Below are positions 1-10,690 of a DNA stretch of 64,000 bases, in pieces. The stretch is from Callaeas wilsoni. Lineage: Eukaryota > Chordata > Aves > Passeriformes > Callaeidae. Positions within the stretch are counted from its first letter, which is position 1, and each line of letters starts with the position of its first letter. The notes under the pieces are model-generated. The model saw only the letters and a list, made by a program, of their open reading frames with translations. It was not told the origin of the DNA and made no database searches. The translations under genes and the position numbers were made by a program. The DNA is taken from contig VWPU01009473.1 of the NCBI GenBank assembly GCA_013398955.1, positions 64,565 to 128,564 on the forward strand, read 5' to 3'.

Positions 1-606
1 CTTGCTGAGAGTGATAAAAGGATCTTCTAAGTGACTGTGTCCTAATTAACATTTGCTTATTCTTATGCCACAATCCTGCATATTAAGAATTATTCTTCTC
101 AGTAACCATATGTATTTTTAGCTGAAAACTGCAGAAATAAAGAAGAAAAATTGATTTTAAAAGAGTGAAAAATTTTGAGACAAACTAACTCTGATTTAAA
201 ACATTTTGTATCTGCTATGTAAAGACACAATTTTTTATAGACACTGGAGAGCACCTGAGAGCACAATGAAAAATCAGTGGCAGTAAAAAGGAATCAAATA
301 AATTAAAAATATTTCTATCTACTAAATGTTGCAATCATATAAATGAAATATATAAATGGATACAGCAGTAGCCTCTACATTCTCAAATATTTCAGAAAAT
401 CAAGATGATTTTATTTTGTGCCCATCATGTATAACAGAGAAACACACCACTTTTCTTTCAAAGGCAGTTTCTGAACTTGAGCTATCAAGTTTTGAAACTA
501 ATTTTGTTAACTACAGACTTCCACTATGTGTTGATGTGCACAATTACTTATGAACAGTTATGTGGGACATGATATACGTCAATCATTTTCTATGTAGGTA
601 TTAATC

Positions 607-680
607 GTGGACTTGGCAGTTTCGGGTTTATTGTTGGTCTTAATCCTAACGATCTTTTTCAACCTAAATGATTCTATAAA
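607..680 (+). mobile_element. CR1 LINE 3'-end relic
   Basis: A short diverged piece of the last ~75 bases of a CR1 element. It runs from 'GTGGACTTGGCAG' through 'GATCTTTTTCAACCTAAATG' to a single 'ATTCTATAA', where CR1 consensus ends are followed by tandem ATTCTRTG units. The open frame that overlaps it (607-834, 75 codons, hydrophobic) is a by-product of this A+T-rich relic and its flank, not a gene. The copy is old: several substitutions and loss of the terminal 8-bp repeats. Recognition rests on my knowledge of CR1 3' ends. Confidence 0.7.
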
Positions 681-3212
681 CATGATAAGTTTTATAATCA
701 TTTGCCTTACTGTCTGGAAATTCCACCACAAACATTGTCCTGAAATACGAACTGAGTCCTTTCAAGACCCTGTATTCTATGCCATTGCTCTTGGTACTGC
801 TTTTGTTTTCCTTCACCACAGACACACATCCTGAGTGGACTGAGTAACTTGTTTTATCTCACAGTATTTTGTTTCATACGTCCCATGCCCAGTGTTTTCA
901 TTACCCATTCAAAAAGTTCATATGCTTGCCAAAATTCTCAGCACATCTCTGGTATGGCAAAACAATTCAAATTCTTCTACCCATCTCCTGTTTGCAGATC
1001 TTAAAATTGCCACTTAAGCCTAAAGACCAAATACAGTCTGCATGAAATCAGAATTGATGTTTAAGATTGTCTGCCATTAATGTAAAGAATGCAAAATTAA
1101 AGGCACAAAAAATATGAAGGGGAAATTGTACTTATCTGCACTTATGATTTAGGAAGATAAGAAATGAGATGAAAAGAAATGCAAATGTTTCCATCCAAAG
1201 AAAATTAATTGTAGATCAAGAGACAAAAATGTCTGACTTTTACCAAAGGGAGAAATCTTAGGTGACAATGTGAAGAACAGAGAGTAAGATCTTAAAGTCA
1301 TATTTATTTTCAGATATTATTTCAATTTTCAAAAAATTTTTCAAATCCTACTTCTATAGGTTTTAAAGGCTACTAAAGGATCAATCCCACCATACTCTTC
1401 TATTTTGAAAAGAGGCAGTTAATGGTATTTGATGCCAAATAAAAAGGCATTTTACTTTTTATACCTCTTCCACTAAATGTCCATTAAAGTCTTTCTCTCT
1501 CAGTCTTTCACAGTCACTAAAACGGCTAGTTTGGTAATGGTGTTGAAATCTAAGAAACAGATTCATGTATAAACACATGCCAAATTATTTTTAGTATTGG
1601 AAGGAAAAAAGATTAAACTAAGTTTCAATGATCACTGATTACAATTCATCATCCAAATAATAATAATAAATACTTTCATGTCCAATCAGATTTTGTAGAT
1701 GTCTCAAGATTTATCCATAATATTTCAAATCTACTACATATCAGAATTACTCTTCTGCTATGAAAGATCATGTCTTGCAATGTTTCAGGTGTCATGGACA
1801 ACCAGTCGTTAACATCTAATGTTGTTTTTCTCCTGAAGAAATGTAAATAATCCCAAACAAAATTTTACAATTGAATGTCTTACTGCAGAAAAAAAACAAC
1901 AAACAGTGGTCTGGATGTTGTCTAGTCATTTCAAATGTGTAAGCACTTCTTTATTCCAGAATATCTGTTATTGAAAATATGGCCCAGACCAAAACATCAA
2001 ACACGTTTTTGCATTTTCTAGAATATTTGACATGCCTTTGTAAGTTTATGGTTTTTAATATAATCTTGTTACAAAGCAACAAGTCTTAATTCTTTAGAGG
2101 CAGATCTGTTTTGATAAAATTTGTCAGAGAATGACTGTGGCTTGAAGAACAAGAGACAGCAACTTGTCAGTATTGCATTGAAAAACTTTGGAGAGGAAGG
2201 GAAAAATCAGAGTTCAGAAAGGATGTTTTAGTTATTTGTTTTACAGACACAAAGAAGCATTTTGCAATCCAAAAACACATTGTAGAAATAGGGAAGGGAG
2301 TTGATTATTTTGTCATTCTGTAATGTCATGGTATAATTTTATTTTTCATTATTACAACAGAAAGTCATGTTTTTGGAGTTCATTAGTGAATCTAGTCTTC
2401 ATTTTACAGAAAGAAAAAAATTGTATACATAACAATAGAAATGAGAAGAAACTGGCAGTCTCCTTAAACTAAGAACATCTTTAAATAACTTATTGAGAAT
2501 TTTATTAAGAAATACATACTTCTTGCAATTTGTCACAGAAATGTTACCTACAATGACAACAAGACATACCCCTCTCCACAGCAAGCTTCATTTCACTATC
2601 AAAGAATAACAATGCCTGCAAGGTATGAACAGAACATTCCTTCCGTTTTTCAGCTCTGTCACACTCTTTTATGTTTTGTTCATAATGGCAACTGTCTTGC
2701 TTGATGTATCATATAGATGTTCTCACCTGCTTGTTGTCATTCAGCTGCTAAATGAGAAGAATGAATATGTATAATTCTTTCAAAATTGCATTATAATGAC
2801 ATAGTCTGGCATATTTTATTATACATCCCACTAGACCCTGATTGTTTTGTGCAGTTGGCTTTCAAGTTGCACTACTTGGGTTTTGATAGCTCTTGCCAAC
2901 TTCTTTAATGCAAATGATTAAAAGTGAAAGAAATGGGAAAAGTTTTGAAGTATAGACTTGATAGAGGGGTAAAGGAATGGTAACATTTCATTCTTCATCA
3001 TTCATTAAAACATAATATACGTGTGCTTTAACATATATTTTCTAAATATATATTTTTGGTGCCTGAGTAAATGACAGAAATATGTCTTACATATGTGGGA
3101 AAACAAACATTTCAGATTTTATTTCCCCATAGGGATTTCTTCTGTTTTCCAGTAATTAATTGTCTACTTTGGTGCCATGAAAATATATTGTATTAGTAAC
3201 TCTGGTTTTTGA
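681..3212. other. A+T-rich unique sequence, no gene seen
   Basis: No CR1, LTR or long open frame was recognised in this stretch. Frames here are at most about 60 codons and have low-complexity composition. Short A-runs and TA-rich patches (around 3000-3060) are typical of avian intergenic or intronic DNA. Confidence 0.6.
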
Positions 3213-3333
3213 TGTGGTTTAACCCCAGCCAGCAATCAAGCACTGTGCAGCTGCTCACTCACTCCCCCTCCAGCAGGATTAGAGAGAAAGGAAACGTGAA
3301 ATCTAGAAAATTTATGGGTGGAGATAAAGACAG

Positions 3334-3339
3334 TTTAAT
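3334..3339 (-). terminator. LTR poly(A) signal ATTAAA
   Basis: TTTAAT on the + strand is ATTAAA on the minus strand. It sits in the context 'CTATTAAACTGTC' that is conserved in this LTR family and lies about 175 bases downstream of the LTR TATA box. This marks the R/U5 side of copy A. Confidence 0.6.
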
Positions 3340-3513
3340 AGATAAAGAAAAAGCTGCTCATGTAAGCAAAGCAAAACAAGGAATTAATTCAGTGCTTTAT
3401 ATGGGCAGGCAGGTGTTCAGCCGCCCCAGGAAAGCAGGGACCCTATTACATGTAACAGCAGCTTGGGAAGAGAGATGTTACCACTCCAACCTTTCCCCCT
3501 TTTTGTCCCCCCA

Positions 3514-3537
3514 CTTTATATACTAAGCATGATGTCA
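3514..3537 (-). promoter_or_regulatory. LTR core promoter: TATA box with adjacent CRE-like site
   Basis: On the minus strand TGACATCA (3530-3537) is followed 7 bases later by TATATAAAG (3514-3522). TGACATCA differs from the cAMP-response element TGACGTCA only by CpG-to-CpA decay. The spacing matches a typical LTR core promoter, in which a CREB/ATF site lies just upstream of TATA. Whether it is active is unknown. The other copy at 4068 has lost both motifs. Confidence 0.5.
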
Positions 3538-3963
3538 CAGGGTCTGGAATATCCCTTGGGTCGGTTGGGATCAACTGTCCTGGCTGTGTCTTCTCCCAAT
3601 CTGCCGTGTACCCCCAACCTCCATGCCAGCATGGCAGTATGAAAAGCAGACAAAGCCTTGGCTCTGTGTAAGTCCTGCCCAGCAATAATTAAAACATCTC
3701 TATATTATTTTCACTGTGTTCAGCACAAATTCAAAACATGGACCTTTACTAGTCACGGCGAAGGATATAACTCTACCCCGGAGAAGACCAGCACAGTGAT
3801 GTTTAGCTTTGTAAAGGTTCCTGCTGAAGACATTACCTCTTTTACCCACTTTTTTTAAACTCCAGCTCTAGTCATTGTAAGAGGAAGGTGAAGTAATTCA
3901 TGAGATGTGTACAGCACCAATTTAAAAACTATCCTTGTTAAAAACCATCATTAAGGTTTTAAA

Positions 3964-4002
3964 ATTATTATTATTATTAGTAGTAGTAGTAGTAGTAGTA
4001 GC
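3964..4002 (+). repeat. Compound ATT/AGT trinucleotide microsatellite
   Basis: About five ATT units run directly into about eight TAG units between the two LTRs. The switch from ATT to AGT is a single-base unit change that has spread through half of the array. Confidence 0.9.
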
Positions 4003-4067
4003 TGGTTTAATTGTTTTCTTAAATTTCATTTGTTTCAAATCCTACAGAGGTTCTCAAAATGCTAGCT

Positions 4068-4535
4068 TGTGGTACTGGTTTGGGCTGGGATACAGATAAA
4101 TTTCTTCACAGTTGTTGGTAGGATGCTGTGGTTCGGATTTCTGGTGAAAATGGTGTTGATGAGACAGTGGTGTGTCACTGGTTGCTGAACATTACTTGCA
4201 CAAGGTCAAGGCTTTTTCTGCTTCTCATGCGGCCCCACCAGTGAGCAGGCTGGGAGTGCACAAGGAGATGAAAGGGGGCACAGACAGGAAAGCTGACCCC
4301 AGAGGGACATCCCAGACCATATGAGATTGTGCTCAGCAATAAAAGCTGTGTGAAAGAAGAAGAAAGGGAGCATGTTCAGAGTTACAGTGTTTATATTCCT
4401 AAATAATCGTGACACATGATGCAGTCTGAATTAGAGAATGAATTCCTTGGAGGTTTCCTTGCTTGTAAGCACTGCTCTTTCTTTATGTATTAGACCATCT
4501 CTGACTCCCATTTTGCTATCTTTCTCTCTCCTCAA
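4068..4535 (+). mobile_element. LTR of the same family as copy A, opposite orientation, 3'-truncated (copy B)
   Basis: It starts TGTGGTACTGGTTTGGGCTG and follows the U3 of copy A colinearly: 'CAAGGTCAAGGCTTTTTCTG', 'AGCAGGCTGGGAGTGCACAA', then 'CAGCAATAAAAGC' where copy A has its TATA box. It continues into R/U5-like sequence ('GAATGAATTCCTTGG', 'TTTCTTTATGTATTAG'). The end is lost: the last ~50 bases, equivalent to 'GGGGTTAAACCACA', are absent, and roughly 40 bases seem deleted after 4425. The TATA and poly(A) motifs are decayed, so this copy is older or less constrained than copy A. The exact 3' edge is uncertain by about 20 bases. Confidence 0.8.
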
Positions 4536-7500
4536 TTTATCATCATGTTATGATGTAATTAGTTCATGTATTTTCTCTTCTACATCATTAGTCCACTACC
4601 TTCTGTGTCCCAATGAAAACCTCCTTGCAATTTAATACTGCGGCTTCTTCAACTTTCTAGCCCCTATAATGTTCTCTGTAATATTTTCACATTAAAAAAT
4701 CAGAGAAAATTGATATCTGAAATACAGATGTATGTCTAGATCTTCACTTAACTATCTGGAACTGTTTTCTGACATATACTAGCTCTTTTATTTAATTTAA
4801 AATGCTGGGTGATTGACAAGATCTTTTCATGAGATTGTTTTTCTTGCTTTTTTGGTTTCTCCTTGCCAGTACTAGTACTACTATTGACAGGCTACCTGCA
4901 AGCTCAACAAATATCAAGGAAAAATTTACATGTTTTTTATTAGCTCTTCATGATTTAGTATTTTTTCTATTATTTCAGCAGTAAAAGATAAGTTTACTAA
5001 AAAGACCATCATTCAATACTTCTTGTGAAAAGAGTGGAGTGTTTGCTTCCCCTAACCCTTTTAATAGCTTCTTAGTTATTCTGAAGTCTTCAGGACGAAA
5101 TATAATTTTGATAGTTCAGCAAATTCATTACCTAATACTTGTAATTCTTTGAAACATGTCATGCTGAATGGCTGCCATCATGTGTAAAGAGAAATTTTCC
5201 AATGGAAATTCTGCTAGTTGAGTAAATATTGCATAAAAGATCTTAGATTTAAACCTAGAAAAGCATTTTAGACAAAACTGAAATAGCATGCAATAAAACA
5301 AATTCTGGAGGGTTGTTAACCTTGAGTGAAAAATGAAAAAACGAAAGGTGTGTTTAAGTTTGAATTTAAAATATTAATGTGCTTAATATACAGAAATCTT
5401 AAATTATGCCATTAGGTGATATCATTCAATGATAAAGGGGTGGTAAGGGTGATAAAACACTTTTTTATAAATTACTATTTTATGAAGGTTGAAAAATATA
5501 ATACCCCCTTGCAAAAGAAGCCCAAGTAAACTTGTTTCATTGGTACTTCATTGAAATTTGAGACCTAATGGAAATACAACTTACTTTTTTTGTTTTTATC
5601 CAGGACGTATATGTCAACAACCAATTTCATTTCATCTCCCCACCTTCTTTTGAATTTTGTTGATGTAATCACCTGTAAATGCAAATATAGCTGTATTTTT
5701 TCAGCTTATTTTCAAATCAGCATCATCCTGAAGTGCCACGGGTATGCTCACACTCAATCTCAACCTCCCTAGGCAACTCCCCTCATTTCTTCTGGGTCAA
5801 GCCCTCTTCAGCTTCATCACATCACAGCTCTGTGTCATCCATTCCTTGACAAGAAGATTATCTGTTAGCTGACTTACATCTGAAACAAATTCATATTCAA
5901 AATATTAGACATGAATGGAGAAATGCACCAGCTATTTCTGTCAGTTGAAACCAGGTAGGCATAAGCACCTAAGCCTATCATATCAAATAATGTATTTCCT
6001 GTAACCTTTGGCTGACATTTTTTTCCCCACAGTCATAAACCCTAAGTAAGATTTGTAGATCAAGCAAGGAGTTTTGCTGGCTTACTTTTGTTTTCCATAA
6101 CTTTCAGGGTAGCAGATTCATTCTGTCAAATTCAGGTTCAAACCACATCCTTGCCTGAAATTTAATTGCACAAAATTAGCCACAAAAATGCATCTCTTCA
6201 AAGTGCCCATTATAAATGTACGCAAATTATAAATCTCTACTGTCTAAAAGTACGCATTGTTTCTAACAAACAGAAAATTGTTCTGTGGTTGAAATAACTT
6301 AAGTTTTTCCAGTCTTATGACTACCTGACAGATTACAGTAGCATAATCATAGCATGCTGATATTTTCTGAACTCCGTTTCCATCAGAAATCCTGTCATAC
6401 AAGGAGTAATTGAGAGCAAATGTTACACTATCATTGAGGTTTTCCAGGACTGAACACATTTCAGTTTCTTTTGTTCCCAGAAGAGGCCATCGGCTCACCG
6501 ATAATTGAAATACCAGTGATCCTCATCTCTTTGCCAATCTGCAAACTAAATAGAAGCTTAACCTTCTTCTGTTATGCCAGTCTGTTGATGTTTTACCAGC
6601 AATGCAAACCATGATGTGAACTGGCTGTGATTCACCCATTGGAAAGAGGTTGAGCCAAACGTCACTTTCTGCTTCTGGCAGAAAAGCAGGCTTTTAATAT
6701 GCTTAGCTTCAGAACAGGTTGGAAAAAAATGAAAAAAAAAATTTCTCAGGTCTCAGCTGCATGTTACCAAAATAAATTGTACTTTTAAAAAAAATTAAAA
6801 TATGTTTGTCCATCAATGCACATGAATCAACACATCTCTCTCCCGGGTGCAGGTGGAACCAACATCCTAAGATTTTGGGATGAATTTGTGTTCTCTGTTA
6901 TCCCTCCAGGATGTGTTATCAACTTTTAAAGGAAACAGTTTTCTCTCCTAATGATGCCGGACCATTATCATTGTCAGAAAACTGAACAACAGTATTCCTC
7001 TAGGCAGTGATTCTGGAGATAGTTTTCAGGCCTGAAGGAAAAGGCACTTGTTTCGAAAACTGGTGGCAAGCCAATATTGAATATTTTTGGTCCTGAATAA
7101 CCACAGTTTCTGAATGCAGCTCATGACTCAAGCAAGTGCAACTACTTCACACAGATGATAATATTGCTTTGTCATCCCTGTGGCCATGTTATTAATATGT
7201 GTGCTACACATATTGTGAACATTCCAACATATATGTTACCTTTCTTTTATCTGTATCCGCAATCAGCCTGCTTATCTTTTTAGGCTGTAAAGAATAAATC
7301 TTCAAAGATTGTTTGCTCTCACTATCTGTTACGTATTTAAAAAAAAAAATAAAAAGGAAAGAATAAAAAAGGGAAGTCCAATTTCAGGTGTACTCCCAAG
7401 TGTTACACTGAGCAACATGTGGGTTTGATTTTAGGCAAAGCAGCATTCACTTCTGTGCTTCAGACATCTATCTATCTATCTGTCTGTAAACTGGCAATTG

Positions 7501-10131
7501 CATCACACTTCAGCTGTGGGAGATGAGCTGCATTACACAGTTTAAGGATTAGTCTCTATAGAAAAAATACCAGTATAAAGATATTAATCATAAAGGCTGA
7601 GCCAAAATACATCTGAATCTAGGTGCTACCTTTACATACAGGTACTATGAAATAACTTTCCGCATGCAAACTATGCTGAGACAGAAAAGCATGCTTATCC
7701 ACTCACAGATATCATTCCATGACCCTTTGGAGTATCATCTCTCCACAGCTCAAACTTTGCTAAATTAGTCCCACAATAAAAAAATTCATTTCAGTTAGAT
7801 AAGTAGATTTCATTTATTATAGCATTATTAATTATATTTTAAGCTGTAGCGTAGACACCTCCCTAGATCCACTAGCTGATCATGCTGATCAGGTATTGGC
7901 TGAAACAGCTCAAAACAGATTTGCTCAGCAAAGGACTGAAGAACAATATTAAAACTGGAAGTCTGACATAGGTTTATACACACCTGTGATAAAATATGTT
8001 GTTAACCTGGACACAACGGAGAAAAAATATTGACTTGCATAACCATCACCTAAAGAGGGATTTTTCCAAACCTGTTTAGTCATTGCCCTTTCAAAAAATT
8101 TTGTCAATGAATATATGGATTGAGTTAGTCTTTCTTGAGTATAGGCACCACATTAACATAGAAGTGGGATAAGGGGCTGTGATATATATACAGCGACAGA
8201 GACACGTTGCTCTTGAAGTAAGTAATAAATAAATTTCAAGAATCTGGTGCTTAGATCAAATATACCATTTTTATATTTGTATGTTATATGTTTACAAGTA
8301 CCACAGCAGACAAACTCCCTTCCATGACAACCGGGACAAATAGAAATATTTTACAGACTGCTAGCTAGCCAACTCCTCCAACACACTCTGAAACATAAAC
8401 ACTGTACATTTTTAATTAATTTTCAATATATCCAAATATCTGCCATATCCAAGTATTCAAAACTCTCATAAAGCAGGTGGTGTTTTTATTAGCTTTTATT
8501 TTCATAATTGTAATCATATACACAGTAGAATTTTATAATTAATAAACATTTTATTTTTTCTTATCTATTTCTATTATATTATATTATATTATTAAATTGC
8601 CTAAAGTCAAGTTAATATTTATTGAGAATATGTCTTGAAAATGTTTACAAATATTTAGTGGATTTAAATTTACTGGTTATCTGGTTTCGGCAGTAAAATT
8701 TTACCAAAATAGCTTATGTTTTCTAGGAGTTCATCTTACTCCTGAAATACCTTACATCCCACTATTTATTCACTAGTGAAGAAATGAATGAAAAATCCAT
8801 TAAATTCATGTTGCTTATCTTAAAAAATCCAATCCTTTCAGCAAAATTTGGCATTTATATTATTCAAAACATAAATTAATTTTATTTACTGTCTACAAAT
8901 ATGTTAACTGGAATTAAACTTTCTGAGCTATGCCTGTACTAGGATAAACTACATTTTCAAATAGACCTAGTCAAAATTTCTTTTACAAGGAAGGAAATTA
9001 GACAGGTAAGGAAAAACAAATGAGCTGAACTTTGTCCTCAAAGAAAATTGGTTTTTCCTTTTCAATTTCATTTCAAAGAGATCTGACAACTGTCGCTTTG
9101 AACAAACTTTAACAGCACAATATCCTTTGTGCAAGTTTCCCCCTGTCAGTTTTTCCATTCCAGCAGGAACTTAGAACAAAGTGTACACTGCCCTTTGAGT
9201 TGAGAACTTCATCAGCTGAATGAACACTGCTATAGCGCAGTGAAATTGAGGGCATACTCTCTCTGTGAATCTGAACAGTGTACTCTCTCAATAAATATAA
9301 CTTCTCTATCTTTTACAAGAATAAACTAACCATCCATCCCTTCTCACATTTTCCCTCCTCTCCTGTGTTTACTGAAAATGAAGAGCCATTTGAAAATCTA
9401 CTTGTTTAAACCTAGGTGGGGTAACAAACAGTCCTGATTGCAGCACATCTCTTTCAGAATAAATCTGAACTTATTCATTGTCAATGCTTCTGAAATCTAT
9501 GTATGGCCCAAAAAGATCTTTTGCTTTTATTTTCTTGAGAAAGCGCTTAAGTCAATGAAAAATAAAATTGTACTAATTTAAAAAAAGAAAAAATTTTAGA
9601 AAATCCAGAATTCTTTTAGAAGTGATTAAAAATCTTCAATTCAAGAGATGAATCACATTCATGTCACAAAATTGTGTCATCCATACCTGACTAAGACCAG
9701 TGCTGTTGCATATTGTTAAAAGCATCATTCTCTTTCTCAGGAGTATTTATGAATTACCAAGTTTGAGAATGCAGTGTGTAACATTTATATGCAATCTACA
9801 CACTGTGACATCTTTCAGTGAGACATGGGAAACAATTCTCCAATATCTCTTCCAGCTTTCCATCTATACACTAATCTCACATAATAGAAGCAGGATGTTG
9901 TTTGAAAAGCTTCATTAGTAAAACAGAAGCACAAAAAGGAACACTGTTTATATGGTTAGACCCTGAGCAGATCTGAATTCATTGGAGCTCTCCAAACAAA
10001 TAAAATACAATAGAACATTACAGTAAAATAAGTATAGGAGACTTTTTTCATAAAGACTTGGATGTTGGGGTTCATCCAGCACTTTCAAATAAAATTTACA
10101 AAGCTCATCAGCTCACTAATTTCGATCGCTT
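4536..10131. other. A+T-rich unique sequence, no gene seen
   Basis: No recognisable mobile element or coding frame. The longest frame (6244-6498 minus, 84 codons) has no family signature. Small simple repeats only: a (TCTA)n patch near 7467-7486, A-runs near 7339, and a TATTA array at 8572-8594. Confidence 0.55.
8572..8594 (+). repeat. Short TATTA-type pentanucleotide array
   Basis: Tandem TATTA units of about 23 bp inside an A+T-rich stretch. Typical slippage product. Confidence 0.8.
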
Positions 10132-10299
10132 GAACAGGTTGCCAAGAGTTGTTGTGGAATCTTCATCCTTGGACATTTTAAAAGTTATCTGGATATGGTC
10201 CTGGGCATTCTGCTTTAGGTAACCCTTCTTAACCAGAGAAGTTGGATCAGATGACCTCCAGTGGTCCTTTCAAGCTTCATGCATTCTGTGATTCTGTGA
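10132..10299 (+). mobile_element. CR1 LINE 3'-end fragment
   Basis: The fragment starts at 'GAACAGGTTGCCAAGAG' (CR1 consensus has a similar 'GGCTGCCCAGRGAGG' box). It continues through 'TGGATCAGATGACCTCCAGT' and ends with two tail units, 'ATTCTGTG ATTCTGTG'. The 5' truncation and intact 3' tail are normal for LINE insertion by target-primed reverse transcription. Diverged, non-coding remnant. Confidence 0.85.
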
Positions 10300-10587
10300 C
10301 AAAAAAACCAAACAAAAAAGATAAGTTGTAATCTGTTTTCCTTTGGGCGATTTGCTGTACAAATCTAACTCAATGACATTTGCCATCTTCACCTTCTATT
10401 ACTGAGTGATTTTCACTTTTTTTTCTTGTCTAATAATACTCAACTATTAACGTCAAACAGGTACACAGAGAAAATGTGAGTGCCAAGTGGAAAAGATTGT
10501 ACCAAAGACCTATGACCAATATTTTTATACATTATTGATTATCATCTTTCTGAAATAGCTGAGAAACCAGCTCAAACATTGCATGAG

Positions 10588-10690
10588 ATCATAGAATCAT
10601 AGAGTCTCTTAGGTTGGAAGGGACCTTAAAAATCATCCAGTTCCAGCCCTGCTGCCACGGGCATGGACACCTTCCACTAGACCTAAACAG
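10588..10690 (-). mobile_element. CR1 LINE 3'-end fragment (antisense)
   Basis: It begins with the reverse-complemented CR1 tail 'ATCATAGAATCATAGAGT' and continues through 'TTAGGTTGGAAGGGACCTT' and 'CACCTTCCACTAGACC'. It lies about 290 bp from the plus-strand CR1 at 10132, with the two 3' ends facing each other. The 5' edge is uncertain. It appears fairly conserved, so younger than the 607 relic. Confidence 0.9.

Larger units (their letters stand above)
3213..3795 (-). mobile_element. Solo LTR of an avian endogenous retrovirus (copy A)
   Basis: A complete-looking 583-bp LTR. On the + strand it opens with TGTGGTTTAACCCCAGCC and closes with GACCAGCACA, so the ends are TG...CA. The control signals read on the minus strand: a TATA box (TATATAAAG, 3514-3522) about 270 bases from the U3 start and an ATTAAA poly(A) signal at 3334-3339, giving U3-R-U5 order on the minus strand. 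The end motifs belong to a very abundant neoavian LTR family; the exact family name and class were not assigned. No internal retroviral sequence flanks it, so it is a solo LTR, presumably left by LTR-LTR recombination. No convincing target-site duplication is visible (flanks TTTGA and GTGAT). The frames inside (3209-3526 plus, 3446-3685 minus) are LTR sequence, not genes. Confidence 0.88.

Noticed and set aside
607..834. Small hydrophobic membrane protein of 75 codons
   Set aside because: The first third overlaps a CR1 3'-end relic and the frame lacks a genuine ATG at its start (GTG). Hydrophobicity follows from T-rich sequence.
3209..3685. Overlapping 105- and 79-codon frames
   Set aside because: Both lie within or across the edges of LTR copy A, whose control signals explain the sequence.
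4131..4145. 'GGTTCGGATTTC' as a tRNA T-loop
   Set aside because: No matching acceptor, D or anticodon arms around it; it is part of LTR copy B.
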